Source: Chloroflexota bacterium
GTDB lineage: Bacteria; Chloroflexota; Anaerolineae; UBA1429
DNA: 64,000 nt
Direction of reading: 5' to 3'
Assembly (NCBI GenBank): GCA_012719135.1
Contig: JAAYAW010000066.1
Location: forward strand, 1 to 64,000
The translations under genes and the position numbers were made by a program. Below, in pieces: positions 26,923 to 36,950 of the stretch. Each line of letters opens with the position of its first letter. Within the stretch, counting starts at the first letter, position 1. Below the pieces are notes generated by a model, which ran no database searches, had not been told where the DNA came from, and saw only the letters and a list, made by a program, of their open reading frames with translations.

Positions 26923-27924
26923 TTAGGGCAAGTACTCGTTCGTAAAGGCTTCGTCCACCGCGATGGGCCTCTCGATCAGCCCCTGGTCAGCCATCCATTC
27001 GCTCAAGCCTTCCCACACCCCGCGTTCTTGCACCCCCCAGGAGGCGGCATCGTCCTGGTATCGCGGGCTGAGATAGGCCTGGCTGGCGCGTACGAGCTCT
27101 GGATCGCTCTCCGGCGAGTACTTGAGCAGGATGTCGGCCGCCTCATCGGGGTGGCCGATGGCGTACTCGTAGCCTCTCGCGGTGGCGCTCAGTACCCTCC
27201 GCGCCAGATCGCCCTTATCCGCCAGCGTCGTCTCGCCCGCGATGAGTACCGGCGTGTAGTAGTCCGGCACGCAGGAGCCATATAGCGGGACCACGGCGAG
27301 GTCGATGCCCTTCAGTTGCGCCTGGACGCCATCCCAGCCCAGAAAGATCCAGGCCAGATCGACGTTGCCGCCGACCAGCGCGGGGAACGCGTCAAAGCCC
27401 ACGTCGATAAAGTCGACCAGAGCGGAATCGCCGCCATCACAGGCCATCAGGCTACTCATGATCGCCGGCTCAATGGGCAGGCTGTACGAGGCATACGTGT
27501 GGCCCTGGAAGTCGCGCGGCCGCTCGATCCCGCTCGATGCCAGCGCCGCAAAGGCGGAGGTGTTGTGCTGAACCAACGCGGCGATCGATACCACGGGAAT
27601 GCCCGTGCTGCGCGCAAGCGTTACTTCTTCCTGAAAGCTGACGCCGAACTCGGTGTTGCCCGCCGCGACCTGCTTCAGTGCTGCTGACGGGTCGGAGGGG
27701 ATCTGTATCTGGAGGTCGATGCCCTCCTCCGCGTACCAGCCCTTTTCCAGCGCGACATACAGGCCTGTATGGTTCGTGTTCGGCACCCAATCCAGCGAGA
27801 GCACAGCGGGCTCCAGCGTAGACGGAGCGCATCCGGCGAAGGATATCGCCAAGGCACACATGATCGCGACGAGAGTGTTGCGACCTGTGTGAGCCAATCC
27901 CTTTGTTACCGTATCTCTTCCCAT
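26923..27924 (-). CDS. thiY: NMT1/THI5-like solute-binding lipoprotein, thiamine precursor uptake
   Basis: 333 residues with a lipoprotein signal peptide ending ISFAGC (C32). The mature part starts with LDWVPNTNHTGLYVALEKGWY, the NMT1/ThiY hallmark, followed by the sensor-like segment EFGVSFQEEV. ThiY proteins bind formylaminopyrimidine or HMP-type thiamine precursors. It overlaps the permease gene by 19 bases. Operon context (TPP riboswitch, thiamine pyrophosphokinase) supports a thiamine-related ligand. Confidence 0.87.
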   Translation of the reverse strand: MGRDTVTKGLAHTGRNTLVAIMCALAISFAGCAPSTLEPAVLSLDWVPNTNHTGLYVALEKGWYAEEGIDLQIQIPSDPSAALKQVAAGNTEFGVSFQEEVTLARSTGIPVVSIAALVQHNTSAFAALASSGIERPRDFQGHTYASYSLPIEPAIMSSLMACDGGDSALVDFIDVGFDAFPALVGGNVDLAWIFLGWDGVQAQLKGIDLAVVPLYGSCVPDYYTPVLIAGETTLADKGDLARRVLSATARGYEYAIGHPDEAADILLKYSPESDPELVRASQAYLSPRYQDDAASWGVQERGVWEGLSEWMADQGLIERPIAVDEAFTNEYLP

Positions 27925-28694
27925 TCTTCCGTTCTCCTAGAGCTCCAATACCAGCGCAGGGCTGCGCGTTCGAGAAGCGTTACAGCGCCGAACAGCATCA
28001 AGCTCAGCATTGCTGTCACGGCGATACTGACGAAAACCCAGTCTGTGCGGAATGAGTTGGTTGCCCGCAACATGAACACACCCAGGCCGCTGCTGGCGCC
28101 TACCCACTCGCCCATAATGGCGCCGACGACGCTGTAGGTGATGCCCACCTTGATGCCGGTGAAGAACGCCGGCAGCGCGCCCGGCAGGCGGACCTTGCGA
28201 AAGATCTGCGATCGGGTGGCTCCCATCGTGCGTAGCAGCGCGATCTGCTCGGCATCTGTGCTTTGCAGCCCATCGGCCGTGTTGATCACGATCGGGAAAA
28301 AGCACACCAGCGCGACGACGATGACCTTCGGTAGGATGCCATAGCCGAACCAGATGACCAAGAGCGGCGCGATCGCAATCACTGGGACCGTCTGCGACAG
28401 AACCAGCAGAGGATACACCGCCGCCCGCACGGTACTGGAGTAGTCCACCAGCATGCCCAGGCCCAGGCCGACAAAGAGAGCCAGGGCAAACCCGGCCAGC
28501 GTCTCGCGGGTGGTCTCCCAGATATGGGGGCAGAGTATGGGTGCTGCCTGCCAGCCAGCCCGAGCGATCTGTACAGGGCTGGGCAACAACCAATCCTGGA
28601 CCCCGAGCAGGTTGACGGCCGCCTGCCAGCCGCAGAGCAGTGCGGTGCAGAGTGCCACAGATGGCCAAAGCTGGCGGAGCCGACGGCGGATCAT
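27906..28694 (-). CDS. thiX: ABC transporter permease, thiamine precursor uptake
   Basis: 262 residues, about six helices, with the binding-protein-dependent permease (EAA) loop LLRTMGATRSQIFRKVRLPGALP. It belongs to the SsuC/TauC-type permeases. The ATG at 28694 overlaps the stop of the thiamine-binding protein gene and has GAGGAG upstream; the longer frame upstream lies over that gene. With ThiY and ThiZ it forms the complete importer. Confidence 0.87.
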   Translation of the reverse strand: MIRRRLRQLWPSVALCTALLCGWQAAVNLLGVQDWLLPSPVQIARAGWQAAPILCPHIWETTRETLAGFALALFVGLGLGMLVDYSSTVRAAVYPLLVLSQTVPVIAIAPLLVIWFGYGILPKVIVVALVCFFPIVINTADGLQSTDAEQIALLRTMGATRSQIFRKVRLPGALPAFFTGIKVGITYSVVGAIMGEWVGASSGLGVFMLRATNSFRTDWVFVSIAVTAMLSLMLFGAVTLLERAALRWYWSSRRTEEWEEIR

Positions 28695-28957
28695 GGCTCC
28701 TCGCCGGACTGGGGAACAGGGCAGGCATCGGATAGCGTGATCTGCATTACCGCCGGGCCGAGCGCCGTAGCCCTCCGGTAGCCCTCCCGTATCGCGGCAA
28801 ACACCGCCTCTTCGCCGCCCCACACCAGCGTGCTCATCGGGCCGATCTGGTGATCCAGGCCACTCTCGGTCAGCGCATCAAGAAACGCCTCAACCGGCCG
28901 ATCGAGATCGCGCCGTCCCAGCGGGTACAGACCGATCTGGGCGCTGACGGTCTTCAT
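28691..28957 (-). CDS. Thiamine-binding protein of the MTH1187/YkoF family
   Basis: 88 residues. The ferredoxin-like fold begins VSAQIGLYPLG and contains the SGLDHQIGPMSTLVWG segment typical of the MTH1187/YkoF family, members of which bind thiamine or its pyrimidine part. The ATG at 28957 has the SD GGAGGGTGGAG. Four-base overlaps with the methyltransferase upstream and the permease downstream embed it in the operon. It may bind thiamine in the cytoplasm, since no signal peptide is seen. Confidence 0.78.
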   Translation of the reverse strand: MKTVSAQIGLYPLGRRDLDRPVEAFLDALTESGLDHQIGPMSTLVWGGEEAVFAAIREGYRRATALGPAVMQITLSDACPVPQSGEEP

Positions 28958-29646
28958 TTCTCCACCCTCCCAACCAACAGAGCACCGCGCCGGCGCCAGA
29001 GCACCCGGCCCAGCCTCTCCAACAGCGGAGCGGCCCTGACGGCGCGGCCGGAGGCAGGCAGAAAGCCGCTGCTGTTCCACCGTACGGCTCCGCAACAACT
29101 CAGTAGGTCGCAGAACTGCTCGCTGGTTCTCAGTTGCGCCTGGTGGAAGGGCGACTCGGGGTCAAGCGCCATCTCCTGGTACAACCTGCCCCACGGCCCC
29201 CGCGAATTGAGCGTGCCCATTACCATCCGACCGCCCGGCTTGAGCACGCGGCAGATCTCCGCTGTGGTCCTGGCGGGATCCCGGACGAACTCGATGGCCG
29301 TGACGGAAACCACCAGGTCAAATGTGCCATCGGGAAAGGGCAGTTGCTCCGCCACGCCTCGCAGCCACGATACCGCGGCGGACTTGGCCCGTGCTACAGA
29401 GAGCATCTCAGCGGAGGGATCTAGCCCGATGACGCGCAATCCGCGATCGGCCAGCGCGCAAGCATAGTGGCCGGTGCCGGTACCGACGTCCAGGGCACGC
29501 TCTCTGGCCAGCGGCCGCGACATCCGCATGACCAGGTCCATCTGCCAGCGATGCATCGCGGCGCCTAGTGCGCTCCCGTACCAGGCGTCATATGCGCGAG
29601 CGATCGCGCCCTTGACGAAGGGATTGCGAGAGTCCTGGCTCATCAT
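28954..29646 (-). CDS. Class I SAM-dependent methyltransferase in the thiamine operon
   Basis: 230 residues. Motif I DVGTGTGHYACALADRG, then GLDPSAEMLSVARAK, and the post-motif LPFPDGTFDLVVSVTAIEF are a type 11 methyltransferase. Its start (ATG 29646) overlaps the thiamine pyrophosphokinase stop by four bases and it overlaps the next gene by four, so it is a real operon member. No thiamine pathway step needs such an enzyme, so its substrate is unknown. Confidence 0.82.
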   Translation of the reverse strand: MMSQDSRNPFVKGAIARAYDAWYGSALGAAMHRWQMDLVMRMSRPLARERALDVGTGTGHYACALADRGLRVIGLDPSAEMLSVARAKSAAVSWLRGVAEQLPFPDGTFDLVVSVTAIEFVRDPARTTAEICRVLKPGGRMVMGTLNSRGPWGRLYQEMALDPESPFHQAQLRTSEQFCDLLSCCGAVRWNSSGFLPASGRAVRAAPLLERLGRVLWRRRGALLVGRVEK

Positions 29647-30311
29647 GGGCCTGCTTCCGGCTGCTGATGCGGCGTGTGCACGAGCAAGAGTCGCCCCGCC
29701 GAGAGCCACACCCTGGCGTGGCTGGTCAGCAGGACGTTGCTGATTCCCCTGGAGGGGCCAAAGCGCAGCGTCTCGCCCCGCAGTGGGTACTGTAGGCCCT
29801 CGGTGTGTACGCCGATGGCATCGCCTCCCCAGGGGATCAGGCTCACGGTGTCTCCGGGGGAGCCATCGACCTCTGCGCCTGGGCCGACAATCTGAACCGT
29901 GGAGACGCCGTCATATATCCGGACGTTCAGCTCCCGTCCCTCTGGCATGATCAGCAGTGATAGGTTTGCCAGCGTGTGGTCGATCCTTCCTCCCAGGGCG
30001 CCGAGCACGAGGATCTCCCGAGGGCCGCGCGCGAATGCGGAGGCCAGAGCGAGCTCACCATCGGTCTCATCCTTCGAGGCGGGGTAACGTTGGATGCGGC
30101 ATCCCGCCCCCGCCAGCCGCTGCAGCAACTCGGGGCTTACCGAGTCCATGTCGCCCACGATCTCTTGAGGCGTTCGCCCATGGGCATCCAGCCAGTTCGC
30201 ACCGCCGTCGGCGGCAATGACCCAGTCCGCAGAGTCAACCCATTCCAGCAGCCGGGCCTCATGGGTGAACCGGCCGTTGAGCACTACCACAACCCGCTCG
30301 TCGAGAGGCAT
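29643..30311 (-). CDS. thiN: Thiamine pyrophosphokinase
   Basis: 222 residues. Motifs of the TPK family: ADGGANWL, VGDMDSV, YPASKDETDGELAL and GGRIDHTLANL, the last three forming the ATP/thiamine site. It converts thiamine to thiamine diphosphate. First gene behind the TPP riboswitch, so the product feeds back on its own operon. Confidence 0.93.
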   Translation of the reverse strand: MPLDERVVVVLNGRFTHEARLLEWVDSADWVIAADGGANWLDAHGRTPQEIVGDMDSVSPELLQRLAGAGCRIQRYPASKDETDGELALASAFARGPREILVLGALGGRIDHTLANLSLLIMPEGRELNVRIYDGVSTVQIVGPGAEVDGSPGDTVSLIPWGGDAIGVHTEGLQYPLRGETLRFGPSRGISNVLLTSHARVWLSAGRLLLVHTPHQQPEAGP

Positions 30312-30334
30312 ATGTCTCCAGTGCCAGACAGCAA

Positions 30335-30363
30335 GAGCCGCAGACCATAGGGGCCTGCGGCTC
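30335..30363 (-). terminator. Intrinsic terminator of the TPP riboswitch
   Basis: A 9-bp GC-rich stem (GAGCCGCAG/CTGCGGCTC) followed by a T-rich run lies between the riboswitch aptamer and the thiN start. It is the likely expression platform: TPP binding should favour it and stop transcription. Confidence 0.7.
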
Positions 30364-30379
30364 GTATCGCGATCCGTGC

Positions 30380-30457
30380 TTCCCTACGCTGGCATGACCC
30401 AGATCAGGTACAGGGGTCGATGGGCGGCCATCCTCTCAGCCCTTTGGGGCTCCCCCA
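30380..30457 (-). ncRNA. TPP (THI-box) riboswitch
   Basis: The minus strand shows the conserved aptamer blocks in order: the GGGGAGCCCC helix, CTGAGAGG, ACCCCTGTACCTGATCTGG and the closing GCCAGCGTAGGGAA. These match the THI element, and the downstream genes are all thiamine-related. It controls the thiN-to-DUF402 operon. Confidence 0.97.
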
Positions 30458-30477
30458 GCTCATCTTCGGTTGCCTCC

Positions 30478-30506
30478 AGTATATCTGCCCTGGCCCGAGC
30501 GGTCAA
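30478..30506 (-). promoter_or_regulatory. Promoter of the thiamine operon
   Basis: TTGACC, a 17-nt spacer and TATACT on the minus strand, placing the transcription start just before the riboswitch. Confidence 0.75.
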
Positions 30507-30558
30507 GGATCGCCGGTTCGGCTTTAGTCACTGGAGATCTACCGGTAATCGGTGCACG

Positions 30559-30587
30559 TTGACAGCACCCTTATGGTATGTTAGCAT
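30559..30587 (+). promoter_or_regulatory. Promoter of the ftsZ pair
   Basis: TTGACA, a 17-nt spacer and TAGCAT, about 75 bases before the first ftsZ start. It is divergent from the thiamine promoter. The gap 30312-30660 is fully accounted for by the terminator, riboswitch and two promoters. Confidence 0.7.
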
Positions 30588-30660
30588 CCTCCCAATATCC
30601 AGGGGCGTTTGCCGCACGCGATCGTTTGCAGCTCGAATCCGTGTGATGGGGGAGACGGAG

Positions 30661-31731
30661 ATGGACGTGCCAGTGACTGCCGCAGAGAGGCTGCAACGCA
30701 TCAAGGTTATCGGCGTGGGTGGCGGTGGATCGAATGCCGTCAAGCGCATGATCGAAGCCGGCATCGTCGGCGTTGACTTTATCGCCGTCAACACCTCGCT
30801 CAAGGAACTCAAGGGCACTCGCGCGCCCGTACGCCTGCAGATCGGTGAACAGGTCACGCATGGTCTCAGCACCGGTGGAGACGTGTCTCTCGGCACCCAG
30901 GCTGCCGAGGCGGCAACCGAGCAGATCCAGGCCCTGCTGGAGAACACCGACATGGTGTTCATAGCGGCGACGCTCGGGGGCGGCACGGGTACCGGTGCAG
31001 CGCCGGTCATTGCGCGGATCGCCAAGCGCCTGGGTATTCTCACGGTTGCGGTGGTGACGAAACCCTTTGGCTTTGAGGGCTCCCGCAAGACGCGCCTGGC
31101 GGAGACCGGGCTGCAGGCGCTCACGAAGACGGTGGATGCCGAGATTGTGATCTCGAACGACCGGTTGCTCACCCTGGACGTGCGCGATCTCCGGCTGACC
31201 GATGCCTTCCTGCTGGCGGACGAGATGCTGCACCAGTCCGTCCAGACGGTGTGCGACTTTGTGCTCAAGGTCGGCGTCATCAACGTCGATCTGCGCGATG
31301 TGACGGCCATTCTCACAGGCGGCGGCCGGACGATGGTCAACGTCACGCGGGCCAAGGGCGATGATCGTGCGATCGTGGCTGCGCAGGAGGCGGTCATCAG
31401 CCCGCTGCTGGATATCTCCCTTGAGGGCGCCACTGGTCTGCTGCTGAACATCGAGGGGGGAAATCTCTCTATCGGAGAGGTGCACGCCGCTGCGGACCTG
31501 ATCACACGGATGACTTCACCGGATGCGAACATCATCTGGGGCTATGTGGACAACAAGGATCTGGGCGATGAGATCGTCATCACGGTGATCGCCACGGGCT
31601 ATCGGGCCGGGATCGACGGCCAGATCCAGGGGGACACGCCCATCACCCGTGATTCGCCGATTGAGGTGGATCTGGATCACAGGCCCTTTGATCCGCTGGA
31701 TCTGGACGTGCCCACGAGGCTGCGCCGTTAG
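30661..31731 (+). CDS. ftsZ: Cell division protein FtsZ, first paralogue
   Basis: 356 residues. Tubulin-like GTPase with [10 protein letters not shown] near the N-terminus, the GTP-binding GGGTGTG at 106-112 and the T7 loop N208, D210 and D213 ([10 protein letters not shown]), so it should be able to polymerise and hydrolyse GTP. The C-terminal linker is very short and ends [11 protein letters not shown], a degenerate version of the usual partner-binding peptide. The ATG at 30661 follows a GGGGGAGACGGAG SD; an ATG at 30646 is the alternative. The second ftsZ follows at once. Confidence 0.93.
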   Translation: MDVPVTAAERLQRIKVIGVGGGGSNAVKRMIEAGIVGVDFIAVNTSLKELKGTRAPVRLQIGEQVTHGLSTGGDVSLGTQAAEAATEQIQALLENTDMVFIAATLGGGTGTGAAPVIARIAKRLGILTVAVVTKPFGFEGSRKTRLAETGLQALTKTVDAEIVISNDRLLTLDVRDLRLTDAFLLADEMLHQSVQTVCDFVLKVGVINVDLRDVTAILTGGGRTMVNVTRAKGDDRAIVAAQEAVISPLLDISLEGATGLLLNIEGGNLSIGEVHAAADLITRMTSPDANIIWGYVDNKDLGDEIVITVIATGYRAGIDGQIQGDTPITRDSPIEVDLDHRPFDPLDLDVPTRLRR

Positions 31732-31808
31732 GCCGCTCGCCCGGGCTTGCCAGCGGGCATGGTGCGGCTAGAATGAGGCAAGCTACTGCGGGAACGCGGG
31801 AGGGACCC

Positions 31809-32888
<1,080 letters not shown>

Positions 32889-32915
32889 CGCGAGGCGCCG
32901 GCAAGGGGAAAGCAG

Positions 32916-32940
32916 AGGGAGCCTACGGGCTCCCTTTTTG
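32916..32940 (+). terminator. Intrinsic terminator after the ftsZ pair
   Basis: An 8-bp stem closed by a TACG (UNCG-type) tetraloop and followed by TTTTT. The hairpin may also stop the convergent aromatic operon, though the T run is on the + strand. Confidence 0.85.
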
Positions 32941-32965
32941 TCTGCACGCCCGCTCTTGCTGGTAC

Positions 32966-33397
32966 TTATTCCTGCGCCAGGCCCTCCAACGCGAGGATGT
33001 AGCCGTACCATCCCAATCCGCAGATCTGTCCTCGGCAAACCGGCGCCGTGACGGACGTATGCCGGAAGGCTTCCCTCGCATGGATGTTGGAGAGATGCAC
33101 CTCAACAGCCGGCGCACTGATCGCTGCCAGTGCATCGCGCAGGGCATAGGAGTAGTGTGTGAAAGCGCCAGGGTTGATCACGATGCCATCCGCCCAGCTA
33201 TCCGCATCGTGGATCGCGTCGATCAACGCCCCCTCGTGATTCGATTGCGCGATCCGGAGGTCCACGCCGCGCTCGGAGGCCCACTGCCGGAGGCGGCCAT
33301 TGATCTCCTCCAGCGTCAGGCTTCCATAGACCCCGGGTTCACGTCGCCCCAGCATGTTCAGATTGGGGCCATGGAGCACCAGCAGGCTCTTGCTCAT
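32966..33397 (-). CDS. aroQ: Type II 3-dehydroquinate dehydratase
   Basis: 143 residues. Motifs [18 protein letters not shown] (catalytic Tyr), [23 protein letters not shown] and [14 protein letters not shown] (catalytic His) are those of AroQ. It dehydrates 3-dehydroquinate to 3-dehydroshikimate. It is the last gene of the aromatic operon and overlaps the fused aroKB gene by four bases. Confidence 0.95.
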   Translation of the reverse strand: MSKSLLVLHGPNLNMLGRREPGVYGSLTLEEINGRLRQWASERGVDLRIAQSNHEGALIDAIHDADSWADGIVINPGAFTHYSYALRDALAAISAPAVEVHLSNIHAREAFRHTSVTAPVCRGQICGLGWYGYILALEGLAQE

Positions 33398-34971
33398 GGT
33401 GTCTCTCTCCTCAGTGCAGCAATGACTTCCACCTCGGTCACATCATCCACCACAATCACCTGCCCGATCTGAGTGGGCAACACAAAGCGCAGCTGACGGC
33501 CCTGCTTTTTCTTGTCCGCTTGCATGGCTTCATATACCTCCTCCGGATCGTGAGGAGGAGGGTCCACCGGCAATCCGTGGGCGCGGAAGGCGTCCGCGAT
33601 GCGCCGTGTCGTTGCCGGAGAGGAGATGCCACGCGCTTCGGCCAGGAGCGCGGCGCGCACCGTCCCGATGCTCACGGCCAGCCCGTGGTGCAGCCCATAG
33701 CCCTCCAGCACTTCGTAGGCGTGCGCAAAAGTATGCCCCAGGTTGAGGACGGCGCGCCTTCCCCGCTCGTGGGGATCCTCCTCCACGGTGTCGATCTTGA
33801 CCTGCAGGGCGCGGGCGATCAGATCAGAAAGATCCGGCCGCGTGGCAGCGGGTTCCAGCATGGCAAAGAGCTCCGGATCGGCGATGATGCCCGCTTTGAT
33901 GATCTCGGCCATGCCCGCCCGGCTTTCGTTCTCCGGCAGGCTGTTGAGGACCGCCGGATCCAGCAACACCAGAAGGGGCTGCACAAAGGCGCCGACGAGG
34001 TTCTTGCCCTGTGGCAGGTCCACGGCAACTTTGCCGCCCACGCTCGCGTCCACCATGCCCAGCAGGCTCGTGGGGATGGCGACAAAGGGTACCCCGCGCA
34101 TATAGGTCGCCGCGGCAAAGCCAGCCATGTCGGTGATGACGCCCCCGCCAAGGCCCACGACGAAACCCGATCGACCGAGGCCGCTGGCAAAGAAGCGATC
34201 GTACAGGTGGCTCACGGTCTGCAGGGTCTTGTTCTGCTCCCCGGGCGGAAGCACGATGGTGCTGACGCGAAAGCCCCGATCCGACAGGGCTTCCTGGAGG
34301 CGGGCTCCCCAATGGGGCCAAACGTGCTCATCGCTGACGAGCGCGACCTCGCAAAGCGGATGGGCAGCGGCGAGGAGGTCGCCGGCGTAGCCCAACCCGC
34401 CCGGAATCAGATGGACCGGATAGCTACTCACAGGGGTGCGCACCAGCCAGAGCCGCGGGTTCGCCTCGGCCAGCAAGTGCACCGCTTCGACCACCTGGTC
34501 GATGGTCCGATCGGTCGTATCGATGTGATACGGGATCTCGCTATAGGCTCTCTGGCGCTGGGAAAGCAGGTCACGCACACGGACCTCTGGTGAGTCACCA
34601 TAGAGCATGGGTCTATCGCTGCTGCCCTTCAGGCGGGCGATGATCCCCTCCGGTGCGCAGTCCAGGCAGATCACGAGTCCGCTTCGCGAGAGGACCTGGC
34701 GGTTCTCTGGATTCACCAGACATCCGCCTCCAGTTGCGATGACCAGATCGGTGCGCTGGCTGAGGTCGGCACAGAGACCGCTCTCCAGGTGTCGAAAGGC
34801 ATCCTCCCCCAGTTGCGAGAATATCTCGGGTATCGTGTGTCCCGCTCGCGTGACGATCTCATCGTCCATATCGATGAACGTGCGCCCCATGCGTTCGGCC
34901 AAGCGCCGCGCGACGCTGGTCTTGCCCGTTCCCATAAAGCCGGTCAGTATCAGGTTACGCCTTCCGGTCAT
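33394..34971 (-). CDS. aroKB: Bifunctional shikimate kinase / 3-dehydroquinate synthase
   Basis: 525 residues. Residues 1 to about 165 are shikimate kinase (Walker [30 protein letters not shown]). The rest is dehydroquinate synthase ([45 protein letters not shown], the metal-binding His in NLGHTFAHA and HGLAVSIG). The two activities are steps five and two of the shikimate pathway. The fusion is in frame with no stop. It overlaps aroC by 17 bases and aroQ by 4. Confidence 0.95.
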   Translation of the reverse strand: MTGRRNLILTGFMGTGKTSVARRLAERMGRTFIDMDDEIVTRAGHTIPEIFSQLGEDAFRHLESGLCADLSQRTDLVIATGGGCLVNPENRQVLSRSGLVICLDCAPEGIIARLKGSSDRPMLYGDSPEVRVRDLLSQRQRAYSEIPYHIDTTDRTIDQVVEAVHLLAEANPRLWLVRTPVSSYPVHLIPGGLGYAGDLLAAAHPLCEVALVSDEHVWPHWGARLQEALSDRGFRVSTIVLPPGEQNKTLQTVSHLYDRFFASGLGRSGFVVGLGGGVITDMAGFAAATYMRGVPFVAIPTSLLGMVDASVGGKVAVDLPQGKNLVGAFVQPLLVLLDPAVLNSLPENESRAGMAEIIKAGIIADPELFAMLEPAATRPDLSDLIARALQVKIDTVEEDPHERGRRAVLNLGHTFAHAYEVLEGYGLHHGLAVSIGTVRAALLAEARGISSPATTRRIADAFRAHGLPVDPPPHDPEEVYEAMQADKKKQGRQLRFVLPTQIGQVIVVDDVTEVEVIAALRRETP

Positions 34972-36064
34972 GGGCTATCCTTTCCAGGATGATCTCGACT
35001 CGATCCCCCCCGTAGCGCTCGAGCAACGCATCGGCCAGCACCAGGGCAGCCATCGCTTCCGCCACCACCGCCGCAGCGGGCACGGCACAGACGTCGGAGC
35101 GCTGGTATTGCGTGGCGGCTGCCTCTCCGGTCGCTCTATCGATGGTGTCGATGGGAGTGATCGTGGTCGGGATCGGCTTCATGGCCAAGCGGATCCAGAG
35201 CGGTTCGCCATTGGTCATGCCCCCTTCCATCCCGCCGGCGCGATTGGTCTTCCGGATGCCTCCGCTGTACAGCGCATCGTGTACCCGGGTGCCGGGGGCT
35301 GAGGCATTGGCAAAGGCAGGCCCGATCTCGATCCCTTTTATCGCCTGGATGCTCATCAACGCTTGCGCCAGACGTCCGTCCAGGCGGCGATCCCATTGCA
35401 CGTGGGTGCCGAGGCCGGGCATGAGTCCCCATGCGGCCACGACGATCGTTCCACCCAACGAATCTCCAGCCTCCCGGGCAGTATCGATCGCCGCGCGCAT
35501 GGCCTGTGCCGTGGCTTCGTCCGGGCAGCCGACATCCGACAGGAGCGCCCGCCCGCAGAGCCGATCGGGAGGATCAGCCTGCTCTGGCATATGTGCCGTT
35601 CCGATGGATTCCACATAGCTCCCGATGGCGATGCCCGCGGCGCTGAGCAACTGGCGCGCCAGCGCCCCGGCCGAGACCCGTGCGGCCGTCTCACGGGCGC
35701 TCGCGCGCTCCGCCACGAGCCGCAGATCCTCGATCCCGTACTTGAGGGCGCCGGCGAGATCCGCATGTCCCGGGCGGGGGCGCGTCCACGGCGGCACCTC
35801 GCGTTCACGCCAGTTCTCATAGTCGCGGTTTGGCACCATCATGGCCACCGGCGCGCCGATCGTTCTCCCGTCGAAGACGCCTCCGAGCAGACGTACGCGA
35901 TCTGTCTCGATCTGCTGGCGGGCTCCGCGGCCGTATCCCGACTGGCGACGACGCAGTTGTTCGTCGATCGCGTTGGCATCAACCAGGAGCCCGGCCGGCA
36001 TACCCTCTAAGATGCAAACCAGAGCCGGGCCGTGCGACTCCCCGGCGGTGAACATGCGCAGCAT
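34955..36064 (-). CDS. aroC: Chorismate synthase
   Basis: 369 residues. FMN-dependent enzyme with the signatures GESHGPALVCILEGMPAG, GRGARQQIETDRV, RPGHADLAGALKYG and RASARETAARV, plus GGMEGGMTNGEP. It makes chorismate from EPSP. The ATG at 36064 has a strong SD (GGAGGAGGGG) and lies just past the aroE stop; the frame upstream is open but inside aroE. Confidence 0.95.
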   Translation of the reverse strand: MLRMFTAGESHGPALVCILEGMPAGLLVDANAIDEQLRRRQSGYGRGARQQIETDRVRLLGGVFDGRTIGAPVAMMVPNRDYENWREREVPPWTRPRPGHADLAGALKYGIEDLRLVAERASARETAARVSAGALARQLLSAAGIAIGSYVESIGTAHMPEQADPPDRLCGRALLSDVGCPDEATAQAMRAAIDTAREAGDSLGGTIVVAAWGLMPGLGTHVQWDRRLDGRLAQALMSIQAIKGIEIGPAFANASAPGTRVHDALYSGGIRKTNRAGGMEGGMTNGEPLWIRLAMKPIPTTITPIDTIDRATGEAAATQYQRSDVCAVPAAAVVAEAMAALVLADALLERYGGDRVEIILERIAHDRKA

Positions 36065-36065
36065 A

Positions 36066-36950
36066 CTACCCCTCCTCCAGGGCGTCTTGGCACGCCTCTC
36101 GCATGGCGTCCACCGGGGGTTCGGTCCCCGTCCAAAGCCGAAAGGCTTCGGCTCCCTGGTGAACGAGCATGCCGAGGCCGTTGGCGGCCCGTGCCCCACT
36201 CTGACGCGCCAGGGCCATCAGCCGGGTCTCACGGGGCGTATAGATCAGGTCGAACAACGGCACGCTCCCCGGGTAAGCTACCTCCGAGGGCCACGGGCAC
36301 TCCCCTGCCTGGGGCGACATGCCAACGATGGTCGTGTTGACGATCAGGTCGACCCGGGGCGCGCAGGCAGCCAGCGTCTCTGGCCGTAGAACGCTTGCAT
36401 CGACCTGAGGGCCGGGCAGGGCCTTTCGCAGATCACTCGCCAGAGCAGTCGCACGCTCACCGGTTCGGTTGAGAATCACCAGGCGTGTGCCCCGCGAGAG
36501 CAGTGCGTAGCCCACGGCGCGCGCAGCCCCCCCCGCACCCAGGATGAGAGCGGTGTCGGCCTCGCTCATATGGGCTTCGCTGAGGGCACGTAGAAAGCCA
36601 GAGGCGTCGGTGTTGTGCCCGCGGATCTTGTCTCCCATCAGGAGCGTATTCACGGCTCCGATGGCGCGTGCTTCAGGGCTCAGTTCGTCGACGAGATGCA
36701 CGAGGGCCTGTTTGTGCGGTACCGTAGCGTTCATGCCTCTGAGGCCGAGGGCACTGACCCCGCGCAAGGCTTCCTTGAGCCGCGCGGGAGGTACGGCAAA
36801 AGGCACATAGCACCAGTCCATCCCCAGCGCCGCGAAAGCAGCGTTGTGCATCGCTGGTGAGATCGTGTGTTCCACCGGCCAACCCAGGAGGCCGACCATC
36901 TGTGTGTGGCCTGTGACGGTCACGCTGGTTCGGATTCTGCTGACGCTCAT
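36066..36950 (-). CDS. aroE: Shikimate dehydrogenase
   Basis: 294 residues. Substrate site HTISPAMHNAAF, catalytic Lys in NATVPHKQAL and Asp in NTDASGFLRAL, then the NADP glycine loop LGAGGAARAVGYAL and NRTGERA. It reduces dehydroshikimate to shikimate. Four-base overlap with aroA upstream, one-base gap to aroC downstream. Confidence 0.94.
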   Translation of the reverse strand: MSVSRIRTSVTVTGHTQMVGLLGWPVEHTISPAMHNAAFAALGMDWCYVPFAVPPARLKEALRGVSALGLRGMNATVPHKQALVHLVDELSPEARAIGAVNTLLMGDKIRGHNTDASGFLRALSEAHMSEADTALILGAGGAARAVGYALLSRGTRLVILNRTGERATALASDLRKALPGPQVDASVLRPETLAACAPRVDLIVNTTIVGMSPQAGECPWPSEVAYPGSVPLFDLIYTPRETRLMALARQSGARAANGLGMLVHQGAEAFRLWTGTEPPVDAMREACQDALEEG

